This document shows positions 5,695-15,681 of a stretch of 43,243 nucleotides of DNA, in pieces. This DNA is from Bacteroidaceae bacterium (lineage in GTDB: Bacteria; Bacteroidota; Bacteroidia; Bacteroidales; Bacteroidaceae). Every line of letters starts with the position of its first letter. The first letter of the stretch is position 1. The notes under the pieces were generated by a model. That model saw nothing but the letters and a program-made list of their open reading frames with translations, was not told the origin of the DNA and did no database searches. The position numbers were made by a program, and so were the translations under genes. The DNA is taken from assembly GCA_017649485.1 (NCBI GenBank), contig JAGCGS010000009.1, positions 1 to 43,243 of the forward strand. Direction: 5' to 3'.

Positions 5695-7671
5695 ATGATT
5701 TCAGTAGATAACCTGAAGGTAGAATTTAACGCAACCCCACTGTTTGAGGACGTGGGGTTCGTCATTAACCGCAAGGACCGCATCGCCTTGGTGGGCAAGA
5801 ACGGAGCAGGCAAATCCACACTCCTGAAAGTGTTGGCTGGCTTGCAGCAACCCACTGAAGGCCATGTGTCTGTGCCCCGCGACTGCAGCATAGGTTATCT
5901 GCCGCAAGTGATGGTGCTCAGCGATGAGCAGACGGTGATGCAGGAAGCTGAGCAGGCTTTCAACGACGTGAAGGAGATGCAGGCGCAGTTGGAGCAGATG
6001 AACCAGGAACTGGCAGACCGCACTGACTATGAGAGCGAAAGCTATCATGAACTGATAGAGCGGTTCACCCACCTGAGTGAGCGTTTCAACATGATGGGCG
6101 GTACCAACTACCAGGCAGAGATAGAGCGTACCCTGCAAGGATTGGGCTTTGAGCGCAGTGACTTCGACAGGCCTACCAGAGAGTTCTCAGGTGGCTGGCG
6201 CATGCGTATCGAACTGGCCAAGCTCCTGTTGAGACATCCTGACGTGCTACTGCTGGATGAGCCTACCAACCACCTTGATATCGAGAGCATCGAGTGGCTG
6301 GAGAACTACCTTGCCACCAAAGCCAATGCCGTGATGCTGGTGAGCCACGACAGGGCTTTCCTCAACAATGTGACTACCCGCACCATCGAGATATCCTGCC
6401 GCCATATCTATGATTATAAGGTTAAATACGACGAGTTTGTAACCCTACGCCAAGAACGCAGGGAGCAACAGTTGCGCGCTTACCAGAACCAGCAGAAGAT
6501 GATACAGGACACCACCGACTTCATTGAGCGGTTCAGGTACAAGGCCACCAAGGCCGTGCAGGTGCAAAGCCGCATCAAGATGCTGGAGAAGGTAGTGCCT
6601 ATCGAGGTGGATGAGGTGGATAACTCCACCCTGAAGCTGAAGTTTGTCTGCTCCGACCGCAGTGGCAGCTATCCCGTCATCTGCGATGAGGTGGGCAAGG
6701 CCTTTGGTCAGCACCAGGTGTTCGACCATGTGAACTTCACCATCAACCGTGGCGACAAGGTGGCTTTTGTGGGAAGAAACGGCGAGGGCAAGACCACGCT
6801 GGTGCGTTGCATCATGCAGCAAATCACCGACTATACCGGCAAGCTTACCATCGGTCACAATGTGAAGATAGGCTACTTTGCCCAAAACCAGGCACAGTTG
6901 CTGGATGAGGACCTGACCGTGTTCCAAACCATTGATTATGTGGCTACAGGAGAGTGGCGACTCAAGATACGCGACATACTGGGTGCCTTTATGTTCGGTG
7001 GTGATGACATCGACAAGAAAGTGAAGGTGCTCAGCGGTGGAGAGCGTACCCGACTGGCTATGATCAAGCTGCTGCTGCAACCCGTGAACTTCCTCATCCT
7101 CGATGAGCCTACCAACCACTTGGATATGCGTTCCAAAGATGTACTCAAGGACGCCATCAGTCAGTTTGAAGGAACCGTGATTGTGGTGAGCCATGACCGT
7201 GACTTCCTCGACGGCTTGGTACAGAAAGTCTATGAGTTTGGCGGAGGCAGGGTGAAGGAGCACCTGGGTGGCATCTACGACTTCCTGCGGGAGAAGCATG
7301 AACAGCTCTTGCGTCAAGGCACTGAAGCCAATGTCAGTGAGCGAGGCATCGATGCCTTGTTTAAAGCAGGGATCGCCAAGCCACTGGTTGAGGAAACCAA
7401 GCTACCCAAGGCAGGCGCATTGAGCTACGCCGAACAAAAGGAATATAACAAGAAACTGAAGAAGGCTGAACGTATGGTGGAGAATTGTGAGATTACTATC
7501 AGTGAGACGGAATCTGCCATCTCCATCATAGAAGCTCAGATGGCAACCCCAGAGGGTGCTGCCGACATGAGCCTATACGAGAAGCATCAGCGTATGAAAA
7601 AAGCTTTGGACAAGGCAATGGAAGAATGGGAAGTTGCCTCCGAAGAACTGGAAAAACTTAAACAACAATAA
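5695..7671 (+). CDS. ABC-F family ATPase (ribosome-associated, Uup/YdiF-like)
   Basis: A 658-residue soluble protein with two ABC ATPase domains in one chain and no membrane segments, the ABC-F layout. Domain 1 has Walker A GKNGAGKST (34-42), signature FSGGWRMRI (about 164) and Walker B LLLDEPTNHLD (about 185-195). Domain 2 has GRNGEGKTT (360-368), LSGGERTRL (about 446) and LILDEPTNHLD (about 467). A charged linker (about 240-310) and a C-terminal coiled-coil extension (about 575-658) are present. ABC-F proteins bind the ribosomal E site and relieve stalling or give antibiotic protection. Nothing here indicates a resistance subtype, so a housekeeping factor is likelier. It sits between two lipoprotein genes with tiny gaps. 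Confidence 0.92.
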   Translation: MISVDNLKVEFNATPLFEDVGFVINRKDRIALVGKNGAGKSTLLKVLAGLQQPTEGHVSVPRDCSIGYLPQVMVLSDEQTVMQEAEQAFNDVKEMQAQLEQMNQELADRTDYESESYHELIERFTHLSERFNMMGGTNYQAEIERTLQGLGFERSDFDRPTREFSGGWRMRIELAKLLLRHPDVLLLDEPTNHLDIESIEWLENYLATKANAVMLVSHDRAFLNNVTTRTIEISCRHIYDYKVKYDEFVTLRQERREQQLRAYQNQQKMIQDTTDFIERFRYKATKAVQVQSRIKMLEKVVPIEVDEVDNSTLKLKFVCSDRSGSYPVICDEVGKAFGQHQVFDHVNFTINRGDKVAFVGRNGEGKTTLVRCIMQQITDYTGKLTIGHNVKIGYFAQNQAQLLDEDLTVFQTIDYVATGEWRLKIRDILGAFMFGGDDIDKKVKVLSGGERTRLAMIKLLLQPVNFLILDEPTNHLDMRSKDVLKDAISQFEGTVIVVSHDRDFLDGLVQKVYEFGGGRVKEHLGGIYDFLREKHEQLLRQGTEANVSERGIDALFKAGIAKPLVEETKLPKAGALSYAEQKEYNKKLKKAERMVENCEITISETESAISIIEAQMATPEGAADMSLYEKHQRMKKALDKAMEEWEVASEELEKLKQQ

Positions 7672-7680
7672 TAAATGACA

Positions 7681-9702
7681 ATGAAAAAACTTATGACAAT
7701 TGCAGCTTGCTGTCTGATGGCAGCATCATGCACCCAGCAGCCTGGGCAGACCTCTGGCTTGCATTTAGAGAACTTGGACAAAACCGCCCAGCCAGGCACT
7801 GACTTCTATCAGTTTGCCACTGGTGGTTGGCAGAAGTTGAATCCTCTGCCCGCAGAGTATTCACGCTATGGCGCTTTCGACCAGTTGGCAGAGACCAACC
7901 AGAAGCGCATCAACGAACTGGTAGGGGCTTTGGCAAGCCAGGAGAATCCTGCCGGCTCAGTGGCTCAGAAAGTGGGCGACCTGTACAATATGGCTATGGA
8001 CAGCGTGAAGCGTAACGCTGACGGCTATGAGCCTATCAAGGCTGACCTGGCTGAGGTGGCTGCTATCAAGAACGTACACGATGTGTTTGCGTTGCTGCCT
8101 AAGATGGCGTTGAACGGCTCTGGCGCATATTTTGGCATCTATGTAGGTGCTGATGAGAAGAACAGCATGGAGAATGCCGTTCAGATGGGTCAGGGTGGCT
8201 TGACCATGGGTCTGCGTGACTATTACCTGGAAGAAGACGAGGCTACCGTGAAGATCCGTGAAGCTTTCAAGGACTATGTGGTGAAGATGTTCAAGCTCTA
8301 TGGCTATAGCGATGCCGATGCCAAGAGAGGCCGTGACGTAGTGATGGAAGTGGAGACCCGCATGGCTAAGGCTTTCCGCAGCAATGTGGAACTGCGTGAC
8401 CCAGAGGCTAACTACAACAAGATGAGCATGGAGCAGCTGAAGAACGACTATCCTTCATTTGAGTGGGATACCTACCTGAACGGTTTGGGACTGAAGGATG
8501 TGAAGGAGATCATCGTTGGTCAGCCTAACTCCCTGAAAGAAAGTGCTAATATCATCGCTACCCTACCTATGGACAAGCAGCGTATCTACCTCCAGTGGAA
8601 GTTGATTGACGATGCAGCATCTACCCTGAGCGATGAGATTGAGGCTACAAGCTTCGACTTCTATAGCCGTACGATGCGTGGCGTACAGGAACAGCAACCT
8701 CGCTGGAAGCGTGCCGTGAGCGTAGTAGGCAGTGTACTGGGTGAGGCTGTTGGCCAGATGTATGTGGAGAAATACTTCTCTGCTGAGGCTAAGGCTCGTA
8801 TGACCGAGTTGGTAGGCAACTTGCAGAAGGCACTGGGTGAGCGTATCCAGAACCTGGATTGGATGAGCGACGCTACCAAGGCAAGGGCAATGGAGAAGCT
8901 CTCTACCTTCATCGTGAAGATTGGCTATCCAGACAAGTGGAAAGACTATTCAACCCTGGAGATCAAGAATGACTCTTATTATGAGAACATGAAGCGCGCA
9001 ACCCAGTGGTACTATGCTGATATGTTGTCACGCTATGGCAAGCCTGTGGATCGCACAGAGTGGGGCATGACTCCTCAGACCGTGAATGCTTATTATAACC
9101 CGACAACCAACGAGATCTGCTTCCCTGCAGGTATCTTGCAGTATCCGTTCTTCGACATGAACGCTGACGATGCCTTCAACTATGGTGCCATCGGCGTGGT
9201 GATTGGTCATGAGATGACGCACGGATTTGATGATCAGGGTCGTCAGTACGACAAGGACGGTAACCTGAAGGACTGGTGGGAAGAGGCTGATGCCGAGAAG
9301 TTCAAGGAACGCGCTCAGGTCATCATCGACTTCTACAACAATATCGAGGTAACCGACGGTCTGCACGGTAACGGTAGCCTGACTCAGGGTGAGAACATCG
9401 CCGACCATGGTGGTCTGAAGATTGCTTACCAGGCATTCAAGAACGCTACGAAGGACAATCCGTTGCCTGTGAAGGATGGCTTTACACCTGAACAGCGTTT
9501 CTACATCGCCTTCGCTACCGTATGGGGTCAGAACATCACCGAGGCTGAGATACGCAACCGTACCAGAACCGATCCCCATGCCCTGGGTAAGTGGCGCGTA
9601 AACGGCACTATGCCACAGCTTGACACCTGGTATGAAGCGTTCAACATCACCGAGAAAGACCCGATGTACATCGCTCCAGAGAAGCGTGTGAACGTTTGGT
9701 AA
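7681..9702 (+). CDS. M13 family zinc metallopeptidase lipoprotein (PepO-like)
   Basis: A 673-residue neprilysin-type endopeptidase. The signal peptide MKKLMTIAACCLMAASC carries a lipobox cysteine, so it is anchored in an envelope membrane. The zinc site is VIGHEMTHGFDD (H510, E511, H514), with the third ligand E571 and D575 in ENIADHGG. The substrate-binding NAYYNP motif precedes it. Length and motif order match full M13 proteins. An in-frame ATG at 7675 is also possible; 7681 gives the cleaner signal peptide. It follows the ABC-F gene by a few bases and is closed by the terminator at 9725-9758. It probably degrades peptides in the periplasm or at the surface. Confidence 0.94.
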   Translation: MKKLMTIAACCLMAASCTQQPGQTSGLHLENLDKTAQPGTDFYQFATGGWQKLNPLPAEYSRYGAFDQLAETNQKRINELVGALASQENPAGSVAQKVGDLYNMAMDSVKRNADGYEPIKADLAEVAAIKNVHDVFALLPKMALNGSGAYFGIYVGADEKNSMENAVQMGQGGLTMGLRDYYLEEDEATVKIREAFKDYVVKMFKLYGYSDADAKRGRDVVMEVETRMAKAFRSNVELRDPEANYNKMSMEQLKNDYPSFEWDTYLNGLGLKDVKEIIVGQPNSLKESANIIATLPMDKQRIYLQWKLIDDAASTLSDEIEATSFDFYSRTMRGVQEQQPRWKRAVSVVGSVLGEAVGQMYVEKYFSAEAKARMTELVGNLQKALGERIQNLDWMSDATKARAMEKLSTFIVKIGYPDKWKDYSTLEIKNDSYYENMKRATQWYYADMLSRYGKPVDRTEWGMTPQTVNAYYNPTTNEICFPAGILQYPFFDMNADDAFNYGAIGVVIGHEMTHGFDDQGRQYDKDGNLKDWWEEADAEKFKERAQVIIDFYNNIEVTDGLHGNGSLTQGENIADHGGLKIAYQAFKNATKDNPLPVKDGFTPEQRFYIAFATVWGQNITEAEIRNRTRTDPHALGKWRVNGTMPQLDTWYEAFNITEKDPMYIAPEKRVNVW

Positions 9703-9724
9703 AAACCAAAGGTTTTTGATATAC

Positions 9725-9758
9725 GATGCCTCCCACCAAAACGGGAGGCATTTTTTTT
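9725..9758 (+). terminator. Rho-independent terminator after the M13 peptidase gene
   Basis: Stem ATGCCTCCC (9726-9734) pairs with GGGAGGCAT (9743-9751) across an ACCAAAAC loop, followed by a run of eight T. It lies 23 bp after the peptidase stop and separates this run from purH. Confidence 0.9.
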
Positions 9759-9803
9759 GCACTATTTAAGAGCAAAAATAAAAGATGTATCAATAATAAT
9801 TCG

Positions 9804-9811
9804 TACCTTTG
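9804..9811 (+). promoter_or_regulatory. Putative -7 box (TACCTTTG) for purH
   Basis: TACCTTTG matches TAnnTTTG and lies 47 bp before the purH ATG, just downstream of the terminator, where a new promoter is expected. No TTTG is seen at the usual -33 position. Confidence 0.5.
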
Positions 9812-9857
9812 CACCCTCAAATGCATTAGAAATTAGTAACTAAAAAATATTGCGACT

Positions 9858-11384
9858 ATGGCAGACGCTAAAAGAATTAAGACAGCTTTGATATCTGTCT
9901 ATCACAAAGAAGGTTTGGATGAGATTATTACCAAACTGCACGAAGAAGGAGTAGAATTCCTGTCAACTGGTGGCACTCGCCAGTTTATCGAAGGTCTGGG
10001 TTTCCAATGCCAGGCAGTGGAGGATTTGACCTCATATCCCAGTATCTTGGGTGGCAGGGTGAAGACCTTGCATCCAAAAGTGTTTGGTGGTATCTTGGGT
10101 CGCCGTGATGTGGAGCAGGACCAGGAACAGATGCAGAAGTATGAGATTCCTGAGATTGATTTGGTGATTGTGGATCTCTATCCATTCGAGGCTACCGTGG
10201 CTGCAGGTGGTACACCTGAGCAGGTTATTGAGAAGATTGACATTGGCGGCATCAGCTTGATCAGAGCTGCGGCTAAGAACTATAAAGACGTGGTTATTGT
10301 GGCAAGTCAGGCACAATATGCAACCCTGAAGGATATCTTGATGGAGAATGGCGCACAGACAACACTGGAAGAGCGTCGTCTGCTGGCAAGGGATGCCTTT
10401 AGCGTGAGCAGTCACTACGACAGCGCTATCTTCAACTGGTTTGACGGTGGCGAAGGCTCTGCCTTCAGAGCTACACAGGACGTTCGCAAGGTGTTGCGCT
10501 ATGGTGAGAACCCCCATCAGAAGGGTTACTACTATGGCAACCTGGATGAGATGTTCGACCAGATACATGGCAAGGAGATCAGCTATAACAACCTGCAGGA
10601 TATCCAGGCAGCTGTTGAGCTGATTGACGAATATCCGGATGAGACAGCTTTCGCTATCCTGAAGCACAACAACGCCTGTGGCTTGGCAGTGCGCGAGACA
10701 GTAGCAGAAGCATGGAAGGATGCCTTGGCAGGTGACCCTGTATCAGCTTTCGGTGGTGTGCTCATCACCAATGGCGTGGTGGATAAGGCTGCCGCAGAAG
10801 AGATTGACAAGATCTTCTTCGAGGTAATCATTGCCCCTGACTACGATGTGGACGCGCTGGAGGTGCTGGGTCATAAGAAGAACCGCATCATCCTGGTGCG
10901 CAAGCCCGTGGAGATGCCAAGTATGCAGTTCCGCTCTATGCTGAATGGCGTGCTGGTACAAGAACGCGACCTGAAGCGTGAGACACAGGAAGACTGCCGT
11001 CCGGTGACAGAGAAGAAGGCTACTTTGAAGGAAATAGAGGATATGCTGTTTGCTAACCGCATTGTGAAGCAGAGCAAGAGCAACGCCATCGTACTGGCTA
11101 AGAACGGTCAGCTGCTCGCCAGTGGAGTGGGTCAGACCAGCCGCGTGGATGCACTGAAGCAAGCCATCGAGAAAGCCAAGGGCTTCGGCTTCGACCTGCA
11201 TGGAGCCGTGATGGCAAGCGATGCTTTCTTCCCCTTCAGTGACTGTGTGACCCTGGCAGCTGATGAAGGTATCACGGCAATTATCCAACCTGGTGGTAGC
11301 ATTCGCGACCAAGAAAGTGTGGATGTATGCAACGAGAGAGGTATAGCAATGGTTATGACCGGTTTCAGACACTTTAAGCATTAA
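9858..11384 (+). CDS. purH: Bifunctional AICAR transformylase/IMP cyclohydrolase
   Basis: A 508-residue cytosolic enzyme for the last two steps of de novo IMP synthesis. The N-terminal MGS-like cyclohydrolase domain (about 1-150) has LISVYHKEGLDE, FLSTGGT and GGRVKTLHPKVFGGIL. The C-terminal transformylase domain has LRYGENPHQKGYYYG and the catalytic KHNNACG (K269-H270), then SAFGGVL and, near the end, DAFFPFSD and IIQPGGSIRD. Length is typical. It lies 42 bp upstream of mreB in the same direction, an order I recall for other Bacteroidales, so read-through into the elongation operon is possible. Confidence 0.97.
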   Translation: MADAKRIKTALISVYHKEGLDEIITKLHEEGVEFLSTGGTRQFIEGLGFQCQAVEDLTSYPSILGGRVKTLHPKVFGGILGRRDVEQDQEQMQKYEIPEIDLVIVDLYPFEATVAAGGTPEQVIEKIDIGGISLIRAAAKNYKDVVIVASQAQYATLKDILMENGAQTTLEERRLLARDAFSVSSHYDSAIFNWFDGGEGSAFRATQDVRKVLRYGENPHQKGYYYGNLDEMFDQIHGKEISYNNLQDIQAAVELIDEYPDETAFAILKHNNACGLAVRETVAEAWKDALAGDPVSAFGGVLITNGVVDKAAAEEIDKIFFEVIIAPDYDVDALEVLGHKKNRIILVRKPVEMPSMQFRSMLNGVLVQERDLKRETQEDCRPVTEKKATLKEIEDMLFANRIVKQSKSNAIVLAKNGQLLASGVGQTSRVDALKQAIEKAKGFGFDLHGAVMASDAFFPFSDCVTLAADEGITAIIQPGGSIRDQESVDVCNERGIAMVMTGFRHFKH

Positions 11385-11426
11385 CCATTAGCGATTTTAT
11401 TATTAATTATTCATTGTTCGTTAAAA

Positions 11427-12449
11427 ATGGGATGGTTTTCTTTTACACAAGAAATAGCGGTTGATTTGGGAACCGCAAATACCATTATCTCTACTGAAGG
11501 AAAGATAGTGGTGGACGAGCCTTCAGTGGTGGCACTGGATGCCAGCACTGGCAAGATGATAGCTGTGGGCGAGCAAGCAAAGTTATGGTATGAAAAGGCA
11601 GATAAGAGCATCAAGGTGATCCGTCCGCTGAAGGATGGTGTGATAGCCGACTTCAACGCTTGTGAGCAGATGATTCGCGGACTGATCAAGAAATGCCCCA
11701 GGAAGCACGGGCTTTTCTCTCCTTCCCTGAGAATGGTGATTGGTGTGCCAAGTGGCTCTACCGAGGTGGAACTGCGTGCCGTGCGTGACTCTGCAGAGCA
11801 TGCCGGCGGAAGGGATGTATATCTGATTTTTGAGCCTATGGCTGCCGCTATCGGTATCGGTATAGACGTGACACAGCCAGAGGGTAACATGGTGGTGGAT
11901 ATCGGTGGTGGTACCACTGAGATTGCCGTTATCTCATTGGGTGGCATTGTCAGCAACAACTCCATCAAGATGGCAGGTGATGAGTTTACTTTAGATATCC
12001 AGGAATATATGAGCCGTCAGCACAACGTGAAGGTGTCGGAGCGTATGGCTGAGCGTATCAAGATCAATGTGGGAGCCGCACTGACCGAGCTGGGTGAGGA
12101 CGCGCCAGACGACTATGTGGTGCATGGTCCTAACCGTATCACAGCCCTGCCTATGGAGGTGCCTGTATGCTATCAGGAAGTTGCCCATTGCTTAGAGAAG
12201 AGCGTTGCCAAGATTGAGACGGCTATCCTGAACGCCTTGGAGAACACGCCTCCTGAGCTGTATGCCGACATTGTGCACAATGGTATTTATCTGGCTGGTG
12301 GCGGTGCTTTGCTGCGTGGCTTGGACAAGCGTCTGACGGATAAGATTAATATCCCATTCCACATTGCTGAAGACCCATTGCATTGCGTGGCGAAGGGTAC
12401 AGCGAACGCGTTGAGGAATGTGGACAAGTATAAGTTCATGATGCGATGA
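11427..12449 (+). CDS. mreB: Rod shape-determining protein MreB
   Basis: A 340-residue actin homologue that polymerises under the inner membrane and directs lateral wall synthesis. Phosphate-1 motif DLGTANT is at 13-19, phosphate-2 DIGGGTTEIAVIS starts at D158, and the adenosine motif LAGGGALLRGLD is near the C-terminus. The N-terminal MGWFSF can serve as a membrane contact. It heads the mreB-mreC-mreD-mrdA-rodA set; its stop overlaps the mreC start by four bases (ATGA). Two ATTATTC-like 7-bp units lie just upstream at about 11400-11421. Confidence 0.97.
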   Translation: MGWFSFTQEIAVDLGTANTIISTEGKIVVDEPSVVALDASTGKMIAVGEQAKLWYEKADKSIKVIRPLKDGVIADFNACEQMIRGLIKKCPRKHGLFSPSLRMVIGVPSGSTEVELRAVRDSAEHAGGRDVYLIFEPMAAAIGIGIDVTQPEGNMVVDIGGGTTEIAVISLGGIVSNNSIKMAGDEFTLDIQEYMSRQHNVKVSERMAERIKINVGAALTELGEDAPDDYVVHGPNRITALPMEVPVCYQEVAHCLEKSVAKIETAILNALENTPPELYADIVHNGIYLAGGGALLRGLDKRLTDKINIPFHIAEDPLHCVAKGTANALRNVDKYKFMMR

Positions 12450-13279
12450 GAAGACTGCTTGACTTCCTGATCAAGTATAACTACTGGCTGGTGTTTGTGC
12501 TGCTTGAGGGAATATGCGTGGTGCTGTTGCTTGGGGCAGGCGGATATCAGGAGAGTGTGATCTTCACCTCTGCGAATGAGGTGGCTGGCCACGTACTTGA
12601 GATGGGAGGCAAGGTGAACAGTTATTTTGGCCTGCAGGAAACCAACGAGGCACTGATGCGTAGAAATACGAGGTTGGAGCAGAGGGTGGCTTTCCTGGAG
12701 AAAACGATGCGTCAGCAGCTGAACGACTCTGTGGCGTATGAGAGTCTGAGTCGCATGGCTGACTCGGCTTATATGGAATTTCCGGCGATGGTGATTGGCA
12801 ACAGTCTGCATCTGCTGGATAATTACATGACCTTGGATGAAGGAAGACGTTCTGGCATCATGCCTGAAATGGGTGTGGTGGGAGCCAAAGGTGTGGTGGG
12901 CATTGTGTATAAGGTGACGAGCAGGTACTCGCTGGTGATTTCACTGCTGAACAGCAAAAGCAGCTTGAGTTGCAAGATTGCCGGCAGTGACTATTTCGGC
13001 TATCTGAAGTGGGAGGGAGACGACCCACGCTATGCCTATCTGAAAGACCTGCCTCGCCATGCGGAGTTCAACTTGGGCGATTCGGTGGTGACAAGTGGTT
13101 ACAGTACGGTGTTCCCTGAGGGTGTGATGGTAGGCACGGTGGATGATATGGCCGACTCGAACGATGGCTTGTCTTATTTACTGAAAATCAAACTTGCCAC
13201 TGACTTTGGGAATATCTCACAGGTAAGGGTGATAGCCAGACGAGGACAGGAAGAGTTGAAGGAGCTGGAGGTGAATTGA
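12446..13279 (+). CDS. mreC: Rod shape-determining protein MreC
   Basis: A 277-residue bitopic inner-membrane protein. A short cytoplasmic end precedes the membrane segment YWLVFVLLEGICVVLLLGAG (about 13-32). A coiled coil (about 65-95: NEALMRRNTRLEQRVAFLEK) follows, then two periplasmic beta domains with GVVGAKGVVGIVYKV and DSVVTSGYSTVFPEGVMVGTV. MreC links MreB to PBP2 in the elongasome. The start overlaps mreB by four bases, so translation is probably coupled. Confidence 0.95.
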   Translation: MRRLLDFLIKYNYWLVFVLLEGICVVLLLGAGGYQESVIFTSANEVAGHVLEMGGKVNSYFGLQETNEALMRRNTRLEQRVAFLEKTMRQQLNDSVAYESLSRMADSAYMEFPAMVIGNSLHLLDNYMTLDEGRRSGIMPEMGVVGAKGVVGIVYKVTSRYSLVISLLNSKSSLSCKIAGSDYFGYLKWEGDDPRYAYLKDLPRHAEFNLGDSVVTSGYSTVFPEGVMVGTVDDMADSNDGLSYLLKIKLATDFGNISQVRVIARRGQEELKELEVN

Positions 13280-13307
13280 AGGAGTAGGGGCTTGCTAACT
13301 GAAGACA

Positions 13308-13823
13308 ATGAGTGTATTTGATGTCATTAACAAGATTCTGTGGTTTATAGGACTGATACTGCTTCAGGTGCTGCTGCTTGACAAGATTACCGTAGCCGGT
13401 GTAGCAACGCCTATGGCGTATATCTACTTGCTTATGCTATGGAACCGCAATGGCACCCGATGGATACTCTTGCTGGTGGGTTTTGTACTGGGCATCATCA
13501 TAGACTGTTTTGAGAATATGGCAGGGGTGAATGCCTCTGCTTGTGTGTTGTTAGCGATGCTGCAGCCCATCTATCTGAATCTGTTCATCCCACGAGAGTT
13601 GCAGGACGAGCCGTCAGTGGAGCCATCACTGAAGACATTGGGATGGGTAGGCTTTATGAAGTATGCCCTGTTCTGTGTATTCACACATCATCTGGTGGTC
13701 TTGGCATTGGAGTATTTCGCACTGACGGATATGGTTGGCATGCTGACAAGGATAGTAGGCTGTATGGCATTGACCATACTGGTTGTGTTGATTTTTGAAT
13801 TGATTAGGCGAAAGGATGGTTAA
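13308..13823 (+). CDS. mreD: Rod shape-determining protein MreD
   Basis: A 171-residue, very hydrophobic protein with about five membrane segments, including ILWFIGLILLQVLLLDKI, ILLLVGFVLGIIIDCFENM and IVGCMALTILVVLIFELI. Sequence is poorly conserved in this family, so the call rests on position between mreC and the PBP2 gene, size and the FVLGIIIDCFENMAGVNAS region. MreD is an accessory membrane subunit of the elongasome. Its end overlaps mrdA by eight bases. Confidence 0.9.
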   Translation: MSVFDVINKILWFIGLILLQVLLLDKITVAGVATPMAYIYLLMLWNRNGTRWILLLVGFVLGIIIDCFENMAGVNASACVLLAMLQPIYLNLFIPRELQDEPSVEPSLKTLGWVGFMKYALFCVFTHHLVVLALEYFALTDMVGMLTRIVGCMALTILVVLIFELIRRKDG

Positions 13824-15681
13824 TAAACCGTTTGCAAATAGGAAATATGTGGTTGGGCTGGCCGCCTTGATTGTGGTGGTCATCTATGTGATTCGCCTGT
13901 TTTTCCTGCAAATCCTGACGGAGGAATATAAGCAGAATGCTGACAGCAACGCTTTCCTGAACAAAATACAGTATCCTTCCCGAGGAGCTATCTACGACAG
14001 AAACAGCAAGCTGCTGGTTTATAACCAGCCTTCTTACGACATTACATTCATCCCCAGAGAGGTGACCGAGCTGGATACCCTCGACTTCTGCAGGACGTTG
14101 GATATCGACAAGGAGCAATTCCTGAAACGTATGGCAGACGTGAAGAACCGCCGTATGAATCCAGGCTACTCTATCTATACCAGTCAGGTGTTCATGCGTC
14201 AGCTCTCAGCTGAGGAATGTGGAGTCTTTCAGGAAAAACTGTTTAAGTTCCCCGGCTTCTACATCCAACGACGCACGGAACGCCAATACTCCTATAACGC
14301 GGCAGGTCACGCGTTGGGTGATATAGGAGAGATATCCGCCCGTGAATTGGAGAACGATGATTATTACATAAGAGGCGACTTTATTGGCAAGCAGGGCATC
14401 GAGCGCTCCTACGAGAAATACCTAAGAGGGGAGAAAGGAGTGGAGGTGCTGTTGCGTGACGCCCATGGCCGTATCCAAGGGCACTATATGGATGGTGCGA
14501 TGGACAGACCCGCCATTCCTGGTAAGAACCTGAAGTTAGGGTTGGACATCGACTTGCAGATGTTGGGTGAACGCCTCATGCAAGGAAAGATTGGCGCCAT
14601 CGTGGCGATAGAGCCCTCTACGGGTGAGATCCTGTGTATGGTGTCATCTCCCACCTTCGATCCCAGTCTGCTGATTGGACGTAAGCGTAGTGGCAACCAC
14701 CAACTGTTGATGCAGGACACCCGAAAGCCGCTTATCAACCGAGCCATTCAAGGAACATATCCCCCTGGCTCAACCTTCAAAACCGCTCAGGCGTTGACTT
14801 TCCTGCAAGAAGACATCATCCAGGAGGATTCGCCAACATTCCCTTGCGGTCATGGTTTTAACTTTAGGAACCTACATGTGGGATGCCACGGCCATGCCTC
14901 ACCCCTTTCACTGATACCTGCCATTGCTACCTCATGCAACTCTTATTTCTGCTGGGGCTTGTTCAGGATGTTTGGCAGTGAGAAATATGGCTCGTCACAG
15001 AATGCCATCACCGTGTGGAAGGATCACATGGTCTCACAAGGCTTTGGCTATCGACTGGGTACTGACTTACCAGGTGAGCAGCGTGGCTTGATTCCCAACG
15101 CACAGTTCTATGACAAAGCTTACAAAGGTTCATGGAATGGTTTGACAGTGATCAGTATCGCCATCGGACAGGGCGAGATTCTTGCCACACCATTGCAGAT
15201 TGCCAACTTGGGGGCAACCATTGCCAACAGAGGTCATTTCATTACCCCACATATCGTCAAGGAGATAGAGGATAATCAGTTGGATAGCACATACCTGGTG
15301 CCTCGCAAGACCTCCATCGACCGAGCATACTATGAAGAAGTGGTGGATGGCATGCGACATGCTGTTATAGGTAGTCATGCGGGTGCCACCTGCCGTGCCT
15401 TAGCAAACCTGTTGCCCGGTGTGGAGGTGTGTGGCAAGACTGGTACGGCTCAGAACCGTGGCAAAGACCACTCAGTGTTTATGGGCTTTGCGCCAATGAA
15501 TGACCCCAAGATTGCCATTGCTGTGTATGTGGAGAATGGTGGCTTCGGAGCTACCTACGGTGTGCCCATCGGGGGCATCATGATGGATCAGTATCTGCAT
15601 GGTGAACTCTCACCCTCCAACGAACGCTTGGCTGAGGAGTTTGCCAACCGAGTCATTTACTACGGGGATGAGGAGAGATGA
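13816..15681 (+). CDS. mrdA: Penicillin-binding protein 2 (elongasome transpeptidase)
   Basis: A 621-residue class B PBP that cross-links peptidoglycan during elongation. One N-terminal membrane anchor (YVVGLAALIVVVIYVIRLFF, about 11-30) precedes the pedestal (SRGAIYDRNSKLLVYNQPSYDI) and the transpeptidase domain. Active-site motifs are S319-T-F-K322, S373-C-N375 and K541-T-G-T544. It works with RodA, encoded next with a four-base overlap, as the transpeptidase of the RodA/PBP2 pair. Target of beta-lactams such as mecillinam in other bacteria. Confidence 0.96.
   Translation: MVNKPFANRKYVVGLAALIVVVIYVIRLFFLQILTEEYKQNADSNAFLNKIQYPSRGAIYDRNSKLLVYNQPSYDITFIPREVTELDTLDFCRTLDIDKEQFLKRMADVKNRRMNPGYSIYTSQVFMRQLSAEECGVFQEKLFKFPGFYIQRRTERQYSYNAAGHALGDIGEISARELENDDYYIRGDFIGKQGIERSYEKYLRGEKGVEVLLRDAHGRIQGHYMDGAMDRPAIPGKNLKLGLDIDLQMLGERLMQGKIGAIVAIEPSTGEILCMVSSPTFDPSLLIGRKRSGNHQLLMQDTRKPLINRAIQGTYPPGSTFKTAQALTFLQEDIIQEDSPTFPCGHGFNFRNLHVGCHGHASPLSLIPAIATSCNSYFCWGLFRMFGSEKYGSSQNAITVWKDHMVSQGFGYRLGTDLPGEQRGLIPNAQFYDKAYKGSWNGLTVISIAIGQGEILATPLQIANLGATIANRGHFITPHIVKEIEDNQLDSTYLVPRKTSIDRAYYEEVVDGMRHAVIGSHAGATCRALANLLPGVEVCGKTGTAQNRGKDHSVFMGFAPMNDPKIAIAVYVENGGFGATYGVPIGGIMMDQYLHGELSPSNERLAEEFANRVIYYGDEER

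Noticed and set aside
6445-7317. Minus-strand frame of 290 codons within the ABC-F gene
   Set aside because: Antisense shadow of a conserved coding region; composition rich in His/Leu typical of reverse translation.
10743-11381. Minus-strand frame within purH
   Set aside because: Antisense shadow; no recognisable domain and full overlap with purH.
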